Positions 1 to 13,117 of a DNA stretch of 64,000 bases are shown piece by piece. The notes below the pieces were generated by a model, which worked only from the letters and a program-made list of their open reading frames with translations, ran no database searches and was not told where the DNA came from. The position numbers and the translations under genes were made by a program. The DNA comes from Harmothoe impar (Eukaryota; Annelida; Polychaeta; Phyllodocida; Polynoidae), in NCBI GenBank assembly GCA_947462335.1, contig OX381713.1, positions 18,840,381-18,904,380 on the forward strand, given 5' to 3'. The first letter of the stretch is position 1; each line of letters starts with the position of its first letter.

Positions 1-637
1 CCTTGTGTGTTTATCACCAAGAAATCTGAGCCCCATTATTATAATTAATTCACATGTATGTATTGCATTTGAATATTATACAACAGAGCTGTATATGACA
101 AACCTGACAAGGGCTACACTTAATGGGTTTACATGTGTCCATAGTTGTGAAGTATATTCTACTATTGTGCTTTTTTCCGCCATACTTTGATCTCACACGA
201 GGCACCTTTAGGTGATCCACGACAGTGATGCGAGCTTCAGCTACTTATAATATTTTGCCCAAATCTCATGATAATCGTCCGATGTACTTGACTGATGACA
301 CTTGTTCGATGTACTGTTATCTCTGACTTAAGTGTTTGCACTACGAATACAAATGTCATATATTATCTTGTCGTTATTGTTTGTTTTACAGGTCATGTCG
401 ACATAATATTATCACTACTTCAAGATATAGACTGATGTGTACAACTATATACTGACATAATTATATGAGGGTCTCAATTGCCTCGGGGATGGGCCCAATC
501 ACTGAACCAGATTATATCGAAAGAATTAGGGCCCACCTGAATAAGGGATATTAGAGGAGGTACTGAACCAGAGCTATTCATTGGAAGACGGGAAGGGGGG
601 GTCACCTGGACTGGGGCCATTGGCAGAGGATATCATA
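1..637. other. Intergenic, nothing recognised
   Basis: AT-rich non-coding sequence. Only a 61-aa chance open frame near the left edge. I see no exon-like stretch, RNA gene or terminal repeat here. Confidence 0.5.
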
Positions 638-886
638 CTCTCATTCCCAAATCTTCCAAAGAAAGGCTCTGGTGACAGCCACCATGACCTTAAACTTGGA
701 TTTTGCTGGCTTTGGTCAGTGAACAGAAACCAGAATGTATGATGGTAACTTTACCATCATACTTTCGAGTTTTATTCTGGTTCCTGTTCACTGGTAACCA
801 CAGGAACTGCCTAAAAGAAATCCAACAAAATCCAAGTTGAAGGTCATAGTAGCTGTCACCAGAGCCAGAGGATTTGGGAACGAGAG
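638..886. repeat. Hairpin (MITE-like) inverted repeat
   Basis: The two halves are imperfect reverse complements over about 120 bp. The outer parts read CTCATTCCCAAATC on the left and GATTTGGGAACGAG on the right; both halves carry CTCTGGTGACAGC or its complement. The centre is a perfect 12-bp stem (737-748 with 751-762) around a 2-nt loop. The whole unit can fold into one hairpin, as expected of a non-autonomous DNA transposon. I did not identify a clear target-site duplication. Confidence 0.7.
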
Positions 887-1854
887 TAAGGAGATTTGTG
901 CATTGAAGGGGGAACCGCCTGAACCAGAGCCATTAGGAGAAGGGACTTGGGGCTAATTTATCTAGGGCTATTGAGATAAATGAAAAATACTACACTGAAA
1001 ACTTCGTGGAACCTAACCTAATCCATAGTGTTGACTGAGGTTGTCATAACACATAATGACATCTGCCAGTATCGTCCTATACAGAGTGACTAATGGATGT
1101 ACCTACGGTAGTCTCTAATTGGTTCACCCCTCCAGCAGGGACATCCCTATCCCAATCTTGGATCAAGTTTCAAGTTCAAGTTTGAATAATTCATTGCTCA
1201 AGAATAAACAGTATTTTACAAGTTATTACATACAGTTTTGTCTGAACTTAAAGGTTGTGATTATATAAATTGGTCGGGACCTTTAAGGTTGCCATTACTG
1301 ATGACTTTAGGTCTTCAGATTGACAATACATAAATCAACAATATAAGGTCATATATAGTCACAATCAATTTGATACGTCACAATCAATTGGATACAACCA
1401 ATTAGTCCTAATCAATTTGATACGTCATTGTTACAACCGTTGGTCTGCTGGGATCAGATGTGACGACCTAGGCATTAAAGGTTGTCGATTTATTTATTGC
1501 CGACCAGAGAACCCTGAGGTTTTCAACATAGTATAAAGTGACACAATCTGCGAAAAGGGCCCTTTGTGCAGGGTGCACTAAGGCCCCTTTTTCCAGTACA
1601 TGTCACATATTATGGATCACCATTAGCAGTAATCCTTGTCTGGGGATTGGTTTCTGTAGATAACTGAGATATCACTATCTGTTAACACCACCGGTCTAAC
1701 ACAAGTATGATAGCAAATGTCAGGACACATGTCCATCTAGGAGGTTGTCATGTTTCGTTTAATAGTCACAGGCTGTGCTCAGCAGTAAGTCTATAATTGA
1801 GTTATCAATGATTGATTGCAGCCGAATCCTGTTTCCTCTCCGCCGCTCTGTCTC
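887..1854. other. Intergenic, nothing recognised
   Basis: AT-rich sequence with a few short direct repeats (CAATCAATTTGATACGTCA-like words around 1370-1425). No gene or RNA signal seen. Confidence 0.45.
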
Positions 1855-1990
1855 TCTATTTAAAATATATTCATCTATCTATATCTATCTACCTCTCTAT
1901 CTATCTATCTGTCTCTCTGTCGCTGTCTTTTACTTTCTGTCGCTGTCTTTTACTTTCTGTCTGTCTCTCTTTCTGTCAGTCTGTCAGAAA
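1855..1990. repeat. TCTA/TCTG microsatellite
   Basis: Impure tetranucleotide array of TCTA passing into TCTG, with a short CTGTCGCTGTCTTTTACTTT duplication. The two overlapping open frames here (Ser/Leu/Tyr-rich) are products of the simple repeat and not genes. Confidence 0.85.
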
Positions 1991-2061
1991 GAACAGGTAA
2001 ACTTATCTGTGTAGCTCACGATTATTTGTATTGTTTAAAGAAATGAGAGAAACGAGAGGTG

Positions 2062-2190
2062 GGGCGTTGTCTAAACATTGTGCACGGTCAGTCGTATTTG
2101 CTACGGTGGGTGTAGTGACCCGATACTACCTCTTTAGTTTGCCTTGCTTGCGAGCCTTATTCAGCGTTTAAACATGTTTGTATTGGATCA
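2062..2190 (+). repeat. Dispersed repeat, copy A
   Basis: Shares GGCGTTG, GGGTGTAGTGACC, ACCTCTTTA and TTTGCCTTGC, in the same order and spacing, with 4090-4205. Diverged direct copy of an unclassified dispersed repeat. Confidence 0.55.
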
Positions 2191-4089
2191 ATCAGTGAGG
2201 AGTTTCTTAGTTTTTCAAGTGTTTAGAATCCCCTTTAGAGTAGAAGACCCAATGTAAATGCCACAGTGGTACAACACTTCAGGTTTAATGCCTTCGCTAG
2301 CATTCAATATCAATACCTAGTGTATTTGAAATTCTATCGATGTAGGATGTGGGTGGGGGGCGGGATGAAATGATAGAGTCACTAAGTCTATACATGCTTA
2401 GTAATAACCACTGACGCCAAATGCCATTGAAAGTATATCTCCATTATCAGATTGTGGAAAGTTACACCTGTGATTGGAACTTATGAGATTATTGATCTCA
2501 AGGCGCATTAGGCTCATTTTCAAAGAATACTGATCTTTTCAATATTGAAGGGTCTATTTCAGTTCAATACATATATTTCCATTTATTTTGAGATACTTTG
2601 TTATAAACAGTAAATGCCATGCAAAACGTTGATGTTCTGCTCTACGTTTTTTTAAACTATTTATTCATTCTGGCAAGGTTCATACCAGTATTAAATTGTC
2701 CCACGTATATATACATATGGAGTTCAAGTATAACTATAAGTTCTCAACAGTGATTAATCACTACCCTTATAGTATGCTAGATGAGACAAAACTACAATTA
2801 CGTTCCAGATCAGGCTATAGCAATAATCTTCCATAAACTGTGAAAGAGGGATGAATTATAGAAAAAATCTTGGAAGAATCTGCAGGACTAAATCTCCTGT
2901 AGGGTGAACAGGTTTTTGAGAAGACTGGGATAAGAGTGTCCATTGCTGCAACAGCGTGTGTAGAGCAAACAGAGGGAGTGGTGATATCAACCCTCACCCA
3001 GGTGTTAAGAGGCCCCACACTCCCCTCAGAAGCCGCTTTAGCTCATTACCAGCCCACTCCTGCAGCACCAAGGGTTTGTACAAGGCCTCACTAACGGCCA
3101 ACACCAGTTAAAGCCCCAGCTCTCCTATAAATAGGGCTGAGCACCTGTCCAGACTGCACCCTGACTGTCGGTGGAGGGGTACCGAGTCCTGCACGTTTAA
3201 CACGTCGGTGTGGACAGGATCTATTATACAGCAGGGGGTTGGGGCCTGGGAGTGGTAAAATGACCACTTAATAAACATCTTAGTTGGCTCAGACCTCCTG
3301 TACACACATATAGTTCATTGTACAAGTCCATGAATGTATCCTTTATGAACCCTCTCTATGTACTGCCCACCTGAGCTACAATATGTAGGCATATATATGC
3401 ATTCAGCCCACCTCTGGACATCGACCTCTGGACATCGACCAAATATAGCTATGCTATGCAATATAGGCCCCTATATGAAACAAGAATGTTATAGCTGAGC
3501 CAGGTGAAAAATCATATTTTATTGTTACCTGCCAAAGAGGGACTGATTTTTTATACTGCATCATTTTCCACTGTGTTTATTATAAGAATAAAGTTGGGAA
3601 ATTCCCACATACAGTCTGTAGATATATTATAATACGTTAAAGCTGATGTGAAGTATGTGAATTGATCCTCTGCCACTCCCATGTCAAGGCTCCACACACT
3701 ACACAATAATGCCTCAGGCACCAGTAGAACACTCTAATGGCATTACTCAAGGCTCTCAGTTGGGCCTCTAGTGGACTAGCAGCAACATTTGGGAAGTAAA
3801 GTCTGTCCACAGCTACCTGCTAGCTGCACTTTGGGTAGGGCACACCAGGATCAAAGAGGAGGTGGAGAATACTGTGCTGTATGAGCGGGCAGTTTCTCCT
3901 ATGTCATTTTATATAAGCTTAATAAGATTCAAGTAAAAATAAGCCTATAGTCATCCCATGAGGTAAAAATAATATCAAATGATTTATACTGATCTTTACT
4001 TCCCCTGTGACGGAGCGATGTAGGGGAATGTGGTGAGTTTTGGGAAATATCACCTTACTGAAATCAATTTATGGGTATATAACGAGGAG
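2191..4089. other. Intergenic, nothing recognised
   Basis: Non-coding. Short minus-strand open frames at 2815-3018 and 3108-3305 have no recognisable protein and no splice context. No RNA gene seen. Confidence 0.4.
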
Positions 4090-4205
4090 GGCGTTGCGAA
4101 ACATTTTTATGCTCAGCTTATTTGCCGTGTTGGGTGTAGTGACCAGAAACAACCTCTTTACTTTGCCTTGCGGTGTAAATTTACGTTGTGACCATGTTGG
4201 TTATT
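4090..4205 (+). repeat. Dispersed repeat, copy B
   Basis: Direct diverged copy of 2062-2190, sharing GGGTGTAGTGACC and CTTTGCCTTGCG. Family unknown. Confidence 0.55.
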
Positions 4206-4396
4206 AATAGTTTCTTGCATTCATGCACTTAGCTTCAATTAGCCATTTTATGACAGTTTTCATCAAAAAATTTAAATCAGACCAAAAAATATACACACCT
4301 AACCCATGTCAGTCAAGCCATCCCACCTTTGTCTATCTAGAACCAATCGCAATTATTCTTTCTGACTGAGGCACTCGTCATATTTTGTTTGAAATT

Positions 4397-4672
4397 GTTA
4401 GGCACACACAGAAAAGTAAACGTGTCAACTGTGTCTCCCGCGTGGCTCTGGTAAAACGGAGAGTCAAACTGTGAATGACTTTGCTTATATGAAGGGTCAA
4501 CTTGAGTTGACTCTGTACGATCGGTGTCAACTCAAATTGACTCTGTACTATCAGAGTCAACTCAAGTTGACCCTGCATATAAGCAGAGTCATTAGCAGCT
4601 TGACTCTCTTTTTACCAGAGCTATGTGGGAGACACAGTTGAAACCTTTACTTTCTGTGTGCAGTTAGCCATT
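4397..4672. repeat. Palindromic MITE built of GAGTCAACT-type words
   Basis: Terminal inverted repeats are GGCACACACAGAAAAGTAAA on the left and TTTACTTTCTGTGTGC on the right. The interior continues as an imperfect palindrome (TGTGTCTCCC against GGGAGACACA, GCTTATAT against ATATAAGC). The core repeats GTCAACT and AGTTGAC several times in both orientations. It looks like a fold-back non-autonomous element. Confidence 0.75.
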
Positions 4673-4680
4673 TTTGACTA

Positions 4681-5537
4681 AAATGGTTGGGGGTGTGGGT
4701 AATGCCCAGTCGCTGTAGGTTGTACTGGATACATTCTAGACGTCTCACTCATTGAGAGGCTCTCTACTTCCCAGCTCACCCCACTACAGCCACTCAACAG
4801 CTACTTCCGGAGGCTTCCTGCGGCTGCGCAGTGCGGGGTCGGCCATGTGGAGTTGGTCCGATTAGCCTCGTCACAAAACATGGTGGTACATAAAGTATAC
4901 AGGAGCTATTCTCTAGAAGTTGAAATCGGTTATGTGTAGGAAGACCCCTCAAAAATACCCATATTGTTGAGTTTTCTCCTTGAAGTTCTGAGTCATGCTT
5001 GTGTTCAAACCCCCATCAGAGCAAGAGCCAGAAAGTCTAGAAAATAAGTCCCAGGAAATTTTAAAGTATGGCTTATATCAGTGCCTCTCGCACTCTAAGG
5101 AAGGTATACATGTACTGTAGGCCTACAGTAACGTTGCAATAGCCCAAACTTATATGATAGACTACACGATGAGCAGACAATAAAGCGGGGTTGGATAACC
5201 AAGTGTCTGAGCTGAATTAGGTGTTTTTAGTTATTATTTTTTACCGGTGTAAGATTGGTACAAATTTGGTACAATGTTTAAACCATAAAGGAACATGAAA
5301 TGCTGTAAATTACAATCTTTAAATATTGTAGGCTTACTACCGGCAAAAGTCTGCAAACGATTAAAAAACGTTTGTTTGTTTTTTGTTTACTGGATAACTT
5401 ATTGATGTCAACTGCATATACCTTCACCGATCTATCAAGATTAAGTTTTTACGGCCATGCTTACATTTCATGTTAAGCTTTTAAGTAGTCTCAAGGTTGG
5501 ATAAACCTTAATCAAGAGGCTAATACAATGTTTGCAC
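4681..5537. other. Intergenic, nothing recognised
   Basis: Mixed non-coding sequence with no coherent open frame or exon signature. Confidence 0.4.
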
Positions 5538-5759
5538 TTAATCCTTTAAGGACGGCATGCTGCGTCAAGGGTTGCATGGTAATTAAATGATGTCCTTGTG
5601 GTGATGCACCGACGATGCAGCGATTAGCTGGCGGGCGCTGCATCGGTGCATCATACCGATGCATCAGTAGTGTATCACCCAATATAGGGATGACATGATG
5701 CTTCAGAATATCACTGGTGATGCATATTTCCTAGTAGCAATCAGTCCTTAAAGGGTTAA
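5538..5759. mobile_element. MITE with TTAA ends (piggyBac-like), copy 1
   Basis: Bounded by TTAA on both sides with inverted termini TTAATCCTTTAAGGAC and GTCCTTAAAGGGTTAA. The interior is rich in GATGCA/TGCATC palindromes. TTAA target duplications next to CCCTTT-type termini are typical of piggyBac superfamily elements; the superfamily call is inference because no transposase is present. Copies at 29980 and 45928 share the termini and the GGCATGATGCA core. Confidence 0.7.
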
Positions 5760-8015
5760 CTTGTATTATACAAACGTTCACGGTGTAATTACGGGCGTGA
5801 TTGTTATATTAGCTTACGAAATTGAAATCAATCTTTGCTAAGTAAACTCAAACAAAGCTGCCTTTCCGCTCATTGCTAAAGTGTTCTCTGCAACCTCACA
5901 CTCTTTAATACCAACATCTAGGCTATAGCCTCCGTGCTCAGAGGAAGAATAGGTCTGCTAGAAATGCTTGATACTGCGGAACAGCAATTGTTCCAAATGT
6001 GGGTTAACATTGAATATGGTGCTTGATAAAACTCTACTACCGGTAGTTCATAATTCGCTAAGCTACTCTGATAGATATTGTCCGATACCGGTAGCCGGGA
6101 CCGGTGGTATTGATAACAATACAGACCGAGTTAAACGCCTTTAACATCTTAATTACAAACATTATATTGCCTATTTCTATCAAGGCAAGGTACAGATAAA
6201 GGTGTTTGTTACCTATTTTATAGTTAGAAGAAATTCAGAATCGCTCACTCTCATACACTTTCATGGGTAGCATGAGTGCAATAAGACCATATAACCTAAC
6301 CGAATTAATTCAATTTATTACATTTACATGCACTATCTACTGTGGTGGCCATGAGGATAATATAGTTTGAGTGTGTAAAATTGGCGATGGTTTTACTACT
6401 TACAAATACAAGCAGTAACCAGATAGAACACCTGATCAAACAATGAGCCTTCCTATTGGCACGTAGAATGGACTATATTACCATACAGTTGATATCAACG
6501 TGATCCCCGTATTTATATTGTATTTATACTTGCACACACATTAGCTAGGGGTTCAACTATTACAACACGTGCATGTGCATTGGGAAACGGCTGTTGTGTG
6601 GACATAAATACTATTTAGATCTGCAATACCACCGCTGTTGACCCTGATAAGACCCTGTTGACCCTGACAGTTTGTATTCTTTTTCTCCCTTCATATGACC
6701 TTGAGGGAACACAAATAATTACGTCCCACTCTGCAGACATTAAATTTTAACTGTTTCAAAATTAAAATGTTTTAAACAGTAAAATATTTTAGAAACTCAT
6801 GATCTTTGCTCAGTTGGTTATTTTGTGGCATGTCATACTCTTCAGCGAAGATAAATAAATTATACTTTGGTGGGCAGACTATTAGTATTACTAATAATTA
6901 TGATAGAATTCAGTGTAAGCCATAAGGCAAATTCCGATCAGTGTATCCCCATACCATGCTTCTGAGCCATGTATCCAAAACAGTCTTGCTACCTGACCAT
7001 ACATTTCAATGAACTAGCAAATAGAAGTTCATATTGTGTAGAAAGCATCATAACACAACCCTACCTTATTGGTCAGTGGTCCCATCTTGGTAGAAACATT
7101 TCCTGATTACATGATCAATTGTGGAATATTTTAGAGGTAAAGTCCCCCGACATGATCGATACACTTGTGGTAGTCCATGTACAATGTGTTGGTGGGGGAG
7201 GAGTTGTGTGTGTGTGTGAGGGTGGGAGGGGAGTGGGTCCCAGCACTGGAGGTTCCTCCAGTGTATAGCCACCACCAACCACCAACCAACCAACACTCCC
7301 GTTGCTGACTCAACTGGACTTACTGTTGTTCCACTAGTCCCACCGGCTGGCTGTGTTCCCACATATTAATGCCCTGGAGTTTCATAGAAGGATTAAGGTC
7401 TATACAGTCCCTCCTGGGCTGGGAGTACGACAGGATCCTAGTGGGTGGGTGGGTGGGTGCGTTTGGGTAGGTGGGTGTTTAGCTATAGGTGAGTGGGAGA
7501 TGTGTAGGAGGTGAGTGGAGGTGTTAGCATGGTCGCCAATATGTCACGTTCTGCATTTCAAGTCTATTTCATGGCGATACTAATTAACATGCATGAAGGT
7601 ATGATGGAAAACCCCAACGGTGATTTGAAACTAAAACGGGGAAGAAGAGACAGAAGCTATAAACAAGATCAGAAGAAGGTATACTACATGAAAACAGCTA
7701 GGATGCAGACATGTTTTCAAAACTGGAAATGTATTTGACACTATAGGCATGACAGTGTATCAAAAACTGGAAATTTCCAGATTTGTATGTAATTCTATTG
7801 CACCAATCCGCAATGTATAGACCTAGCCCCTGAAAATACCCTACTAAATTTGGGAATCGTCCGCCTGTAATATTATCAGTTGTGGCACTAAGTACAGAGG
7901 TCACTACTTGCACTAACTGTCTAGTTATCTAAGATCCACCCAGGGGGCCCTACTAGTCAAGCAGGTTCATGTCTACTGTCCCATCTACCAGTCTACACAA
8001 CCGTTTATCACCGTG
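5760..8015. other. Intergenic, simple repeats only
   Basis: No gene recognised. It contains a GT- and GGT-rich tract around 7190-7300 and a GGGT run near 7441-7470; the minus-strand open frame at 7066-7362 is built on those low-complexity tracts. Confidence 0.4.
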
Positions 8016-8150
8016 TGTAGGCCTACTACATGTGTAGGCCTACTACATGTGTAGGCCTACTACATGTGTAGGCCTACTACATGTGTAGGCCTACTACATG
8101 TGTAGGCCTACTACATGTGTAGGCCTACTATATGTGTATGCCTACTACAT
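8016..8150. repeat. 17-bp palindromic minisatellite
   Basis: About seven and a half nearly perfect copies of TGTAGGCCTACTACATG. Each unit contains the palindromes TAGGCCTA and ACATGT, so the array can form cruciforms. There are no unique spacers, so it is not a CRISPR array. Confidence 0.9.
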
Positions 8151-9085
8151 GTACTTGGTAATATCAATTGAAATAACGATTAGCAATGATTTGAGATGTA
8201 TTTTATTATTTTGCATGTTGGTTTTCTAAAATATTCAATACCTGTCATATCAAAACAAATATCACAGTAGGAATACATTGGTTGATGTCAATATCATATA
8301 ATAGTATTTGGTGTAGCAGTAATAAATATTGTGAAAATGAAATCAGTAAGTAACTGACATTTACCAAGGCACTTTTTGGGCTCAACGAAGATTGGTTGCT
8401 GGTCATTGGGATCATTGAAATACTTGTGCTTACACACCTAAAACCCATATACAACCATAATTATTCGGCGATGCACACTTTTTTCACCACCATTACCAAT
8501 GATAGTGAAAACGTGAGAAACTGTTGAAGTAAGTATAAGCACGGATCATGTTTCGGTAAGAAAAAGACTGTTCTTTTATCAGACAGGCACATTTCTTTCC
8601 ATCCACCACCCCTCTCTTTACAAGGGTTGAATAGCCCTCCCCCTCCCTCATCGGTGAACAGGGTACTGCCTTCAGATGTCATGGTATAATGGAGCAGATA
8701 TAATGGAGCAGATATTTCAGTAAATTGTGTAGGGACATTCAGAATAAATCATGGGAGAGGAGACTCCACTGTCATACAAACAAGAACATAGATCTACATT
8801 ATAGGACCAGGATGCTACATGGTTCACATCCTTGTCCAGCATTGAAGAAGCTGGAAGTTTGACGTTTACTGACAATAACTCATCAACTCATTAGAAGAGA
8901 TTCTGTTCAGAACAAAGCCAGCAACGAGCATACAACACTGTACCCCATGACCTCCCAACTTAACCATATGTATTTTAATTTATTATAAAGATTCATTTAG
9001 AATGTAGGACACTGTCCTACCACTGTCTGACCTCTTCCTGTATATGAGCACTGAGGAAAATGGTGTCACTACCCCGTAAATTAGT
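8151..9085. other. Intergenic, nothing recognised
   Basis: AT-rich, short chance frames only (8245-8454 and 8461-8682 on minus). No supported feature. Confidence 0.4.
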
Positions 9086-9168
9086 GCGAGCGTGGGCAAG
9101 CCGTGGGCATTACCCAAGCCAATCCAATAGGGCTAGCTTGGGTATGCCCACGGCTCGCCCAAGCTCGC
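9086..9168. repeat. GC-rich hairpin
   Basis: Inverted arms of about 34 bp (GCGAGCGTGGGCAAGCCGTG on the left with its near complement on the right) flank a ~12-nt loop. It stands out as a GC-rich island in AT-rich sequence. Unknown family. Confidence 0.7.
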
Positions 9169-9270
9169 CCTGGTTTATTGCGTATGGACTTTTAAGTGAG
9201 AGTGATTTTGGCGACGGTGACGCAGACTTTTCCTCAGTGAAGCCAAATGGGATGTTGGTTATTTCGTGCA

Positions 9271-9325
9271 TAACACGGTAACACTGTAACACTGTAACAC
9301 TGTAACACTGTAACACTGTAACACA
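9271..9325. repeat. 8-bp microsatellite (GTAACACT)n
   Basis: About six tandem copies of GTAACACT. Confidence 0.9.
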
Positions 9326-12300
9326 GACACAACGGCAAGTAATCTGACGATACGGGGTGGCTGAAGCAGTTTGGCTAATCTTCATTGATTCTACATGTAC
9401 GTTCCCGTTTTTTTATCTTCTATTTCAAATATTCTATTCTTCTCTATACATTCTCGAGTTTTTCCCCAAGTGTTAGCTGTTCGAAACGTGATGGATTTGC
9501 AGGCCGTTCTGTCACCTGGGTCCATAATGTATAATACAAAAATGTATCTACACTAGTGTTCAGCAAGTGGATATACTATGGACTCCCTCGGGGAAGTTGG
9601 GAAATTCGTCCTATGTATCTGGATAAGTAATGTGAGCAGGCAAGCAGAAAGGGGTATTTGCGGGATTAGTACCAATTTTAGCCACCAGGGGGCTCCACCA
9701 TGGCCTAAGATAAAAGACACAGGCTAATATTAATTTTGCTTTTGGGTAGCCTGCTTTTTTCTGTAGAATTCAGTAGTACTACATAAAACATTCCAATTTA
9801 GGTTAAAAGAAAACCTCTTTATTTGGATTGTAAAAAAAACACGTTTCAGAGTGTAGATGTGTCTTTGTTGGTATGTGTTGCCATGGAAACATGATTTTAA
9901 TTCCAAATAAAGAATATAAAGAAGCTCAATGATATTCACGATGATTATAATGGTCAAACCAGAATGAAATTACCATTTCTAGATCAAAATCTATGACCCA
10001 CGGTATCAAAATGTATGATCATTTTCTAATTATCATAAGTATGCTAATTAGATACAGAGTTCTTGGAAACTATGAGAGTTAGAGCTTATTATGGTTTTGG
10101 ATAGGGCAATGCCAACCCATTTTCATGAAGCCATTTATCAAAAACTAGAAATGATATCTTCTTTGTAATATATAATATCACCGGAAAGCTCGTGATATCA
10201 AACTTTCTCGTTGGATATCCCTTTTCCCTTGCCTGAACTGCCCCACTCAAAGCCACCATCCGTTTTCTTTCACTGGCTTACTCTGTGTGATACCCCTGAG
10301 TGAACTATTGGAAGCCTGGGGCTCTAACAACTTCTTCACCTGTCAGCCCAATCCCAGGATTAGACTAAAGAGACTATGATGAATATACTTCTATTGCCAA
10401 TAAATCCACCTTTCAAGTTTAACAGGAATGTATAGAATAGAAGCTGTATACCTCTACATCTTCTACGCTTCAGAGGTCTGCCCATGGCCGTTTTCCTTAG
10501 TTCCTATTGTAAAGGTGATTTGGACACAGTAATGTTATTGCCTATTCTTTAGCAACTGAAATATGAGTTTCCTCCTTTTCACTCTACAGCTTATTATACC
10601 TGCTCTGTAATTTCATAGTATTATGTTGTATTATTTTTATGTGAGAGTAATACACTGTGCTTGTCAGGGTGTGTCTGATGTACTACCGTTACTACACCGA
10701 CTGTCCATTTCTATTCGGCCTTTAAAAAAAGCAGTCAGGCAAACGAGTGTCTTTAGAAATAGTGCCAGAAATAGAAATTATTATGAAGCGAAAGCCGGAC
10801 TCCATTTCTTCTCTCTATTATAGATTTCAGCATCAAGCTTAAAGGGGCAACATTCGCCATGCAGTCACCTATCGAACCCCACCCTGCCGAGCACATCCCA
10901 GATATCCTAATATCTGTTGTTTCTGTTAATTAGTGTCAAGATCATTGTGAGTGTGGTGGAATATGAACTGATATTGAAATGGTGCAGTAGGTAGATATAT
11001 AAAGATATAATCTGACTTGGTCAGGATATGTAACCATACACTACAAAGGATTAACAGTGGGGTTTCTAATTATTGCATATTATATACACGGGGGACCTAA
11101 AAAGTTGCCCCTTTTAAATTAAAGGGAGTCCAGCTAACACTAGCTTTTTCTGTGAGAACATTCCCACAAGTCACTTCATCGGTTTCAGGGGGCGAAGGTT
11201 TTTTGAATGCTGTGACGAAATGTGACCCTGCAGGCCGCATTTTTCTTATGGCAAATTTGCACAAATTAGTGACAGTTGGATGGGTAAGGGGGGCAGGGGG
11301 TTTATTCAAAATCTCCCAAAATAGATGACCTCATTTGTGAACGTTCTCTGTGAAAAGAACCCTGGTGGTGTTATGCACTATTAGTACTGGAAGGTACACA
11401 TATAGGACAGCACAATAATTGATTCACGCCTCACTTACATCCTAGTTTTTTTAATGTATTTTTCACTTATACGATAATGTACTTTCCTTGTCAAGGTCAT
11501 GACTACAACGTACGTTAGATGCCTACAGATTTACACATTGCATGCAGGATCGTTGATGTCAGTAACTGTGCTTTAATAGCGCTTATGACCACCGTCCACT
11601 GGGGGAACTTCGGCCGATTAAGCCCACTTCCCTCCTTAATCATTGGTTGCTGCTCTATATAGCAATGTATTAGAAAAACATACGGGATAAATATATTGTA
11701 AATAATCGGTGACTCAGTCTTCATATTAATTACACATAATCAGAGACACTGTGTGAGTGACCGAGAGAGTGATGGCAAAGGGGATCGCTACAGATAATAT
11801 AGTTTATCATAAGAGATTCTTTTTACAGGAGATTCTTTCTGAATGCCCATAAATTTAGCAGACATTTCTTCATATTCTGCCTTATACAATGTGATGTATT
11901 CATACATTACAGTTCATTATGGCGGTTTTTCTATAATACTAATATAATAGGTGTAGTGTGATACATATTGTATATTATATACTTATTATAGATGAGCTAC
12001 CTGAACTAGACCGTGGGAGTGCAGATGGAGTCGCTAGTGTCTGGGGTGCCTTAGGGAGTGGTCATTCTTTAATAATGGGAGAGGGGGTGGATTTTTGTGA
12101 GAGCGCACCAACATTGTTTTCTTCCCTCCCCGAGAGGAGTCTAATTCTTTTTCAGTGCCCCCCCCCCCTCACAGAGTTCGAATTTAGCGTGGTTAACCTT
12201 TTTTTTTAATCTATAGTAGGAGTCTAAATGTTAAGGTCTCCTCCTTCAGACCACTTTTTTTTGGATAACTTGGAGCTTTTAGTGTAAATATTTTGGGAGG

Positions 12301-13117
12301 GCAGAAAGAAAAAGCTGTCCTATACATCACCCAGGGTACCAGAAATTCCCAAAGGGCAGGGATAAAAAAAAAAGCACGGAGCCTCTCATTTCTAGTGTAT
12401 AGAAGGTATATATGTCGAGAAATATCCCCAATCTGAAAGTCATCTACCTTTTGCTGGTCAACATGTACTTTTTTTCTTCTTATTTGGGGGTAAAATTCTC
12501 AAAAGTTCTCGGAGGGGGAAGGTAAAAGAAAGAGCAAAATTTCTTGGCGACCAAGTAATCCAATTAATCATGATGAAACGGCCTCAAGGGCTCCAAAAGA
12601 TTTTGCCCCACCCCGCCAAATCCACCCGCTCCCCTCCGTTGTTAAAAAAATGACTATTTCCTTAGGCACCGTTTCCTCCCCTGGCTTTATTACATGACTA
12701 GGATGTCGTTTATGAATGTCATATGCCATGATATATGACCATTTTCCATGACGTATGACCAACTAAGTGGCCAGTAGACAGTGGTAAAACTGGGAGTCAG
12801 GCCAACAGTATTCTATAGCTTTTGTTGGATATTGCGCAGGATTCAGATGGCGATATAGATAATACAGTCTATAATATCAGCAAACAGAAGTCCTATATAA
12901 AAGGGTGATGACGTGTTTCATTTCTAAAAAGTATTTATGTGAGAGTATAATGGGTCCAAGACATTTAGATTGATTTATTCTAATCGTTCAATGCTATCAC
13001 TGCAGTGTTGTGGTGGGTGAATGATACCATGCATGAAGAGTGTATATATAAAGGCATCACGCCAACCCTACCGGTTTAAACATTCCCCACTAAAGAGTCG
13101 GCATTGCATATGGATAC
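9326..13117. other. Intergenic, nothing recognised
   Basis: About 3.8 kb of AT-rich sequence with homopolymer runs (C9 and T9 near 12158-12210). No open frame resembles a protein I know and I see no exon pair with splice sites. Confidence 0.4.

Noticed and set aside
8016..8150. Possible CRISPR-like array
   Set aside because: Direct 17-bp repeats with no unique spacers, in a eukaryotic genome; it is a minisatellite.
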